Shown piece after piece: positions 19,901-25,000 of a stretch of 25,000 nucleotides of DNA. Source of the DNA: Cryptococcus deneoformans JEC21 (taxonomy: Eukaryota; Basidiomycota; Tremellomycetes; Tremellales; Cryptococcaceae). Numbering within the stretch: position 1 is the stretch's first letter; each line of letters begins with the position of its first letter. The stretch lies in assembly GCF_000091045.1 (NCBI RefSeq), contig NC_006686.1, forward strand, positions 727,501 through 752,500, read 5' to 3'. The notes beneath the pieces are model-generated. The model searched no databases. It was not told the origin of the DNA and saw only the letters and a list, made by a program, of their open reading frames with translations. Both the position numbers and the translations under genes were made by a program.

Positions 19901-22114
19901 GATAGAATGACCTAGTCGCTCAGATTCGAGCTGCTTCTGCTAAATCCGTGGAAGCAGATCATCTCCGCCGAGGTGCTCTGCAAGAAACAGCGTTCTACCG
20001 CGCCAAAATTGCCGCCCTTGAAACAAATTCACTCCTTGATCTCAAGAGGGTTGAAAAGGAACGCATCAATGAATTAGAGAAGCAGATCAACATTTTGGCT
20101 AATGAGAATGCTCAAATGAGTAAAGAGCTAGAATGGGAGAAAGAAGGGCGAGAACAGGCGAATTGTCTGCATTCTTCGGCAACTCAACGCGAAGCAGAGA
20201 CACTGAGGAGGGCAGAAGAGGCAGAAGAGGCCCAGAAGGAGGCACTTGAAGAGTTAGAACGGTTACGCGGCCATTTTTTGACTTATGAGCAAGGCGCTCG
20301 CGAGCATAGCGAACAATTGATTACTTTATCTTCCAGGGTTCAACAGCGCGAAGCCGAGCGAGACCAACTGCGGTCACAACTTGACGAAGCGATTGCTACG
20401 AGAGATCAGAATATTCAACTTGTCAGCGAAGTCCAGGCAGCAATCACTTCTGCTGGACTTATGGCTTCTGAGATGGAGGCAATGTACACAAAGGAGAGTG
20501 TTAAAGTGCAGCAACTGGAGGAGGAGCTGGCGGAATGTAGAGCCGAGCTAGAATCCAGAACGAGGAATGCGGAGCTCGCTACCGAAAAGCTCAAGGAGAT
20601 TGAAAATGCGTATGCGAAATCTCGAGAAGAAGCAGACGCTTTGAGGGCGGTGACAACCTCTAGACTCGGTGAAATACTAGATTCCCACAAAGAGATGCGA
20701 GCAGACGAGACCCGTGCCGCTAGGGGCCACCAAGAACAATTACAGGCTCTGGAGGAAGAGGGTAAAAGCCTCAGAAAAATGCTGAAGGAGGCCGGACAAC
20801 GAGTCGACGCTGCCGAGTCAGGTGTGAATCAACATCGAACGAAAATGCGTGACGTGGAAAGTAAGGTTCAAACGCTACGAGGCGAGCTTCGGACTAGTCA
20901 GACCAAGCTGCTGAGTGCCCAAGCGGAGGTCGCCCGGTACAAACAGCTCCATTCGACAAGGGATGAGGAGTTAAAAGAGAAAGAGATAGCTATGACTGAG
21001 GTGGAAACGAGGTGCGCCATGCTGCGTAATCTACTTGCGGACCATGGCATCGCCGTCAACGACTCTGACCTCGAAGATATCAAAGCGCCCTCTACTCGCG
21101 AACTAGAAGGCAAATTGCGGGAGCAGACCCGAGTCAGCGAAGCCGCCCAGCGTGAAATACAAGACCTACGAACACGATGTGAAGAAGCGGAAGTCAAGGT
21201 CGAGTCCCTCGGCAAGTTGGTGGAGCGCATTAAGGGCGCCCGAAGTCCGACAAGCGCGAGTATGCGGTCACCAACTCCCACAAGTGGAGAGATGACTAGA
21301 GTTAGCGAATTGGAGAAGAAGTTGATAGACATGGAAAAAGAGCATCGAGATAAGGTTGCTGGGCTTGAGACAGACTATCAAACGGCTGTGAGGTATGTGA
21401 AAGGTACAGAAAAGATGCTGAAGAGGATGAAGGTATGTTAGCTCTTAGCTCATTGCCCCTCGAGGTTCGTGCTGATGGGTGACAGGACGAGTTAAATAGA
21501 CAGAAGGCTACCAACACCACCATCCAAACTGAGCTTGACCATCTCCGAGGTCGCTCATCTATCTCTGGTCGCTCTACACCCTCATCGTCCTCAGTCATCG
21601 AATCAGATGTACAGCGCCGCTTTAACGTCCTTCAAAACCAACACCAGAAGCTTCAAGAAGACTTTTCAGCCTCTCAAGATGTTCTCTCCGCTCGCAATCG
21701 TGAGGTAGACCTGCTGAGAATGAGGCTCGACGAGGCTGAGAGGGACATGGAGTCCTTGAGAGATGATCTTGCGCAGGCGCAACACAGAATCCAGACATTG
21801 TTGGATGTAAAAGGGGGATCAGATGATGAAGATGATGGAAGTTTAGAGGCGACAATGGCTTTTGACAAGGTAATTCCCATTGGATTACTTTCAATAAAAG
21901 ATCTGTGCTGACTATAAGACCTCAGTTCTCGCAGGAGCTGAAGCAGTGGGAAAGGAGTCGGTCACCAGGAGAAGGTAACTTTGAAGACAAGTCTTCAGAA
22001 GAGGGTACGACAATGCCCGGTCAATCAGCCAGCTACCAAGCGCGGGTTGTAGCGCAATCATCTAAAGCCCATAGCCCTAGTAGTTCCGAGTATAGCGGCG
22101 ATTGGGTACAGTAA
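16959..22114 (+). CDS. Kelch-repeat and coiled-coil cell-polarity protein (Tea1/Kel1-like)
   Basis: Exons: 16959..17041, 17097..17190, 17321..18059, 18110..18262, 18312..18423, 18469..18680, 18736..19856, 19906..21432, 21486..21869, 21926..22114, coding for 1537 residues. A Gln/Pro/Ser-rich N-terminus leads to kelch repeats at about 210-530 (HMLVFGGLVNEK, RVGHASVIMDRI, RYGHAACMVENRFYVFGG, RTGHVLVAASSGKLYLFGG, REGHAAAIVDDTIYIFGG, RSGHAMVSAHGKIFVVGG), which form a beta-propeller. A Pro/Ser-rich linker follows, then a long coiled coil from about 760 to 1475, and a short tail. This is the layout of Tea1 and Kel1/Kel2, which mark growing cell ends or sites of polarised growth and cell fusion through microtubule and formin partners. 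The first intron is GC-AG. The last acceptor at 21925 has an in-frame alternative nine bases on. The family call is strong; which paralogue is not decided. Confidence 0.9.
17042..17096 (+). other. GC-AG intron in the kelch gene
   Basis: Donor CC|GCAAGT, acceptor CATAG|A. The only nearby GT (two codons on, GTCCTG) would lead the next exon into a stop (TAG) within nine codons, whereas the GC donor keeps a long open frame. Together with the NSE2 intron, this is the second GC-AG intron in 25 kb. Confidence 0.75.
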
Positions 22115-22522
22115 TCACTGTTTCATTACGGACTGCAGATAAAACGAGGTGCGAAGTGTCATAGTTTTGTTCTCTCAGTTTAAATGGTTACGATACGATA
22201 CTACGGAGATAAACGCGGCTATATGACGATAATTGATGATTCTGTTTGTTTGATGATAAATGCATGATGAGTCTTGGTGCTATTCCATTCTTCGCGCACG
22301 CCATGAAATGACAGGGGTAATAATGACAGCAACTCGAAAGGATGGGCATCCATCCGTAGTTACCCTGGGTACATCGATCACTTGTCTCACTCCTGTACTA
22401 AAGATATCATCAATTATCAATTACTGATATCAATCTCCGCTTTATTGAGATTTGTCGGAGTCGGATATGGCAACCATCAGAAACACCCTGAGAACTTTGA
22501 CGACCTTTTCTTTCGCCTCTCC

Positions 22523-22543
22523 TAGCTCATTCGTTGTGAGCTA
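22523..22543. repeat. Short perfect inverted repeat
   Basis: TAGCTCA at 22523-22529 and TGAGCTA at 22537-22543 are exact reverse complements around a 7-base loop. It lies in noncoding sequence about 400 bases after the kelch stop codon. A stem this short may be chance. Confidence 0.4.
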
Positions 22544-22953
22544 TAATGTTTCTTATTGAGATACATGTATGCACGCACGAATTCAAGTAATTCGTCTGTC
22601 TGAACAAAGTCTCCAAAACGTCATATTGATACTCCTCTAAACATCCTTTGGTCTGCCGTTTGTATTCCAGTTTCACTACAGAATGGAAAAACAAGAAAAA
22701 AAATGGTAAGACAATAAACTAGGAATAGCGAACAGCGGACAAACGGACGAACTTGTCTACTAGCTACTGGATCAGCCAAGAGATTACACCAAAACACGCC
22801 ATCAACCAGTTATTTATATCGTATGATGTGGTAGTAGAACCCAAGCGCCTTTATGACAGTAGTCCATCGCTCCATCAATATACCCCAACACGAGCAGAAA
22901 CGTAGAGAATTTTGTACCAATTCCTGATCCCAAAAGGCCTTGAGCCCGCTTAC

Positions 22954-23137
22954 CCTTTGTAAAGCACCTCTCCTCGACGAATGCTTTTCCAAGTACCGGA
23001 AGTTCGTTTACAATTGCTATCTGTTTAGTTTCATGCCTGAACCTACAGCGAGAAAGCAACAGGTGAGTCAGAAACGAATGTATCATAAACCACAGCAGTC
23101 GACTTCTATATTTCGTTAAACCCTACCCTCTACATAC
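22954..23137 (-). ncRNA. Possible spliced 3' UTR of the desaturase or separate noncoding RNA
   Basis: On the minus strand, 43 bases after the desaturase stop, a GTATGT donor starts at 23137. It is followed by a CTGAC/CTCAC branch-like element, a pyrimidine-rich run and a TGTAG acceptor ending at 23043 (95-base intron). The next 89 bases end at a second donor, GTAAGC, at 22953. The enclosed segment has no convincing protein. I read this as a candidate untranslated exon; it is not proven. Confidence 0.3.
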
Positions 23138-23179
23138 CACGGATATTTACAATCCCCGCATATACAGCTCAAGAAAAAA

Positions 23180-24863
23180 CTACTTCGACTCGGCCATATC
23201 AATACCAGAGTCGGAGATGTTGCCATTCTCCTCAACAGGTACTCGTTGAGCTAAACCAGATGCGTTCTTGTAAAACACGATGTCCTGACCGTCCTCAACA
23301 AACTAAAACACGAGATTCAGCTTGAGCTCCATTCGTGCCAAGTCACTATGCTTACCAAACAGTCTCGATAACACTTATAACAAGACACAAACATGTTCTC
23401 GTTACTCTTGTGATAGGCAGGACCAAGGAATTTTTTCAGCGCCTCTGTAGCTTCCCAAGCATTGTAGTGAGGGATCTTGGAAGAAATATGGTGGGCGACG
23501 TGCGTCTCGGTAATACCGTGGAAAGCGTAAGCGCCAACAGGACCCAAAAAGTCACGATCAATGGTAGCAAGGGCACCACGCGGGAAAGTCCACTTGTTGG
23601 CAGAGTAGTGGGGGAGGACAGGGTCGGTATGTTGAAGGAAGGTGATGAAGACGAGCCAGTGGTTAACCCATAAATAGGGGATACCATAGATGGTAGCGAC
23701 CTCCTTAATACCTCTCTGAGAAGCCCAGAAGGCAAGAGCAGCAAAAACAAGCACGATACCGATGTCAGACCAGATGATCTGCCAGTACTGGTTGGCCTTG
23801 AAGATGAATGAATGAGGTGAAAAGTGATTGGTCTTCTCAGGGTAATGAAGCTGACCAGATGCGTTGCGAATGAGGTACATAGGCCAGCCGAAAAGTTGTT
23901 GAAGGAAGAGATTGTAGCATACCACAATAGGAGAGTCCTCGAGAGCCTCGCGAAGCTGGTTTTGACGCTCCTTAGAGACACTGCAAGATAGTAAGCACAC
24001 AATTCAGTGTCATTTCCGTCTTGAACCCACTTGATTCCAAGGATCTCTCCCTCTTCCTCAACTTCAGGGTAGCCGAGCTGTTTCCTAGTCCTTGGGACAA
24101 AGACCTCATCACGAGTCAAGTGGCCGGTCGCAGCATGGTGTCGACCGTGAGAAATCCTCCAACTGTGGTATGGAACAAGCAAAGCAGAGTGCAAAACCCA
24201 TCCAACGGCGTTGTTGATAGCCTTGCTGGAAGAATAAGCCTGATGACCAGCTTCATGGCTACGCAAGTATCCATAAGCTACGCACAGCGCAAAAAGATTA
24301 CATCTTCTGAACTCACGCGATAACCCAGATACCAGTACCAAAAAGACCGGTGATGAACCAATAGGCACTCCAAAGAGCGAACTTCGCGGCGTAATAAGCA
24401 ACAGGAGAAAGAGAGCTGCGTTTTGTTAACAACTGCGAAACCGCTCTATGGTGAAGTGGCGTATGAAAACATCGAGTCGTACTCACAATCTGCCAAGCAA
24501 AGAGTCAATGTGGAAGGCACCATATACGAGTGCCGCAATTACGACCACGTCCTGGACGACGTAAAGGGAAGATCTCAAAGCGGAGCGCTTGTAGCAATGG
24601 GCACTAGCGGCAAAATTGATATCCATCAGCTCCGAACTCGGACCCCTTCCTCGAAAAAACCGACGAAAAATCTAGATGGGATCATGATCGCCACTCAAAG
24701 TTACTCACGGGATGGCATCGAGAAGTTGCTTGATGGTAAAGTTGGGTACGATGAATTGCTGACCCTGGGAGATTTCCTTCTCTTCAGCTTCACGGAGGAG
24801 CTGGTCCTTCTCGACCTGTCCTGCAGGGGGAGTGACCGCACGTTGTCGGAGAGTACTGGTCAT
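23180..24863 (-). CDS. FAD2: Delta-12-type fatty acid desaturase, endoplasmic reticulum membrane
   Basis: Exons on the minus strand: 24863..24709, 24603..24487, 24415..24317, 24258..24031, 23980..23356, 23302..23180, coding for 448 residues. Three histidine boxes bind the di-iron centre: HEAGH (125-129), HGRHH (161-165) and HVAHH (360-364). This set, with CYNLFLQQLFGWPMYL and HTDPVLPHY between them, is typical of FAD2-like membrane desaturases that turn oleoyl into linoleoyl chains on phospholipids. Hydrophobic membrane segments lie at about 60-120, 140-155, 215-235 and 268-315. HEAGH in place of HECGH is an allowed variant. The N-terminus is soluble and the C-terminus acidic. An omega-3 (delta-15) or bifunctional activity cannot be excluded from sequence. 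The 105-base first intron follows residue 51; the second histidine-box exon begins exactly at HEAGH. Confidence 0.94.
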
Positions 24864-25000
24864 TTGGTAGGAGTGTAAAGCTGGCTGCGTTAAGAGCCGG
24901 GTGGGAGGAGAAGAAGGGCGAGGGAAGATGGAAAAGAGGATGAAAAAGGAATAAGGAAGATGAAATGGGAGAATGGGAATATTCGTGGAGCTGTGGTGTT
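24864..25000 (-). promoter_or_regulatory. Upstream region of the desaturase
   Basis: On the minus strand these 137 bases are strongly pyrimidine-rich up to the ATG (context CCAAATGAC), as expected for a 5' UTR and core promoter. The window ends before any distal promoter elements. Confidence 0.5.

Larger units (their letters stand above)
22115..23179. other. Gene-poor stretch between the kelch gene and the desaturase
   Basis: About 1.06 kb between two facing stop codons, by far the largest gap here. No reading frame in it resembles a known family; the longest is about 90 codons on the minus strand. It contains a perfect 7-bp hairpin (22523-22543) and consensus-like minus-strand splice sites from 23137 downward, described separately. 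The rest is AT-rich 3' UTR-like sequence. Confidence 0.65.

Noticed and set aside
20898..21332. 144-codon minus-strand frame opposite the kelch gene
   Set aside because: Ser/Leu-rich shadow of the coiled-coil coding strand.
22403..22431. GATATCA/TGATATC inverted repeat
   Set aside because: Seven-base arms in AT-rich sequence are likely by chance.
22814..23086. 90-codon minus-strand frame in the gene-poor stretch
   Set aside because: No recognisable domain, and it contains splice-like signals that fit an untranslated exon better.

Overview
The window looks like compact chromosomal DNA from a basidiomycete yeast, most likely a Tremellomycete of the Cryptococcus type. The evidence is one gene after another, about three quarters coding by my exon models, each gene cut by several introns of about 45-60 bases with GTRNGT donors and CTNAC-like branch sites. 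The encoded families are typically fungal. Species was not determined. I see no mobile element, CRISPR array, tRNA, rRNA or virus-like gene.

I rebuilt nine protein-coding genes with 54 introns by joining exons so that frame and family similarity were kept. Left to right: (1) the 3' part of a PH plus SMP-LTD lipid-transfer protein of membrane contact sites (Nvj2/TEX2-like, +); (2) NSE2/MMS21, the SP-RING SUMO ligase of the SMC5/6 complex (-); (3) RFA1/RPA1, the large subunit of replication protein A (+); (4) a Borealin-like chromosomal passenger protein (-); (5) UTP22/Nrap of the small-subunit processome (+); (6) ARPC4 of the Arp2/3 complex (-); (7) a nucleolar FKBP prolyl isomerase of the FPR3/FPR4 type (+); (8) a large kelch-repeat and coiled-coil polarity protein of the Tea1/Kel1 type (+); (9) a delta-12-type fatty acid desaturase (-).

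The first seven genes alternate strictly in strand. This gives three divergent promoters (NSE2/RFA1, Borealin/UTP22, ARPC4/FPR4) and short convergent 3' junctions of 111-283 bases. The NSE2/RFA1 promoter carries two ACGCGT boxes and a CACGTG palindrome between two genome-maintenance genes, which suggests joint G1/S control. NSE2, RPA1 and Borealin all act in chromosome replication, repair and segregation. UTP22 and the FKBP are both nucleolar. ARPC4 and the kelch protein both serve actin or polarity. None of this amounts to an operon-like pathway cluster.

The only gene-poor stretch is about 1.06 kb between genes 8 and 9. It has minus-strand splice-like signals that may mark a spliced 3' UTR or a noncoding RNA. 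I found no convincing new biological system. The interesting points are gene structure (an ATG-only first exon, two GC-AG introns, stop-free introns of 3n length, tandem acceptors, a possible poison exon) and the shared promoter.
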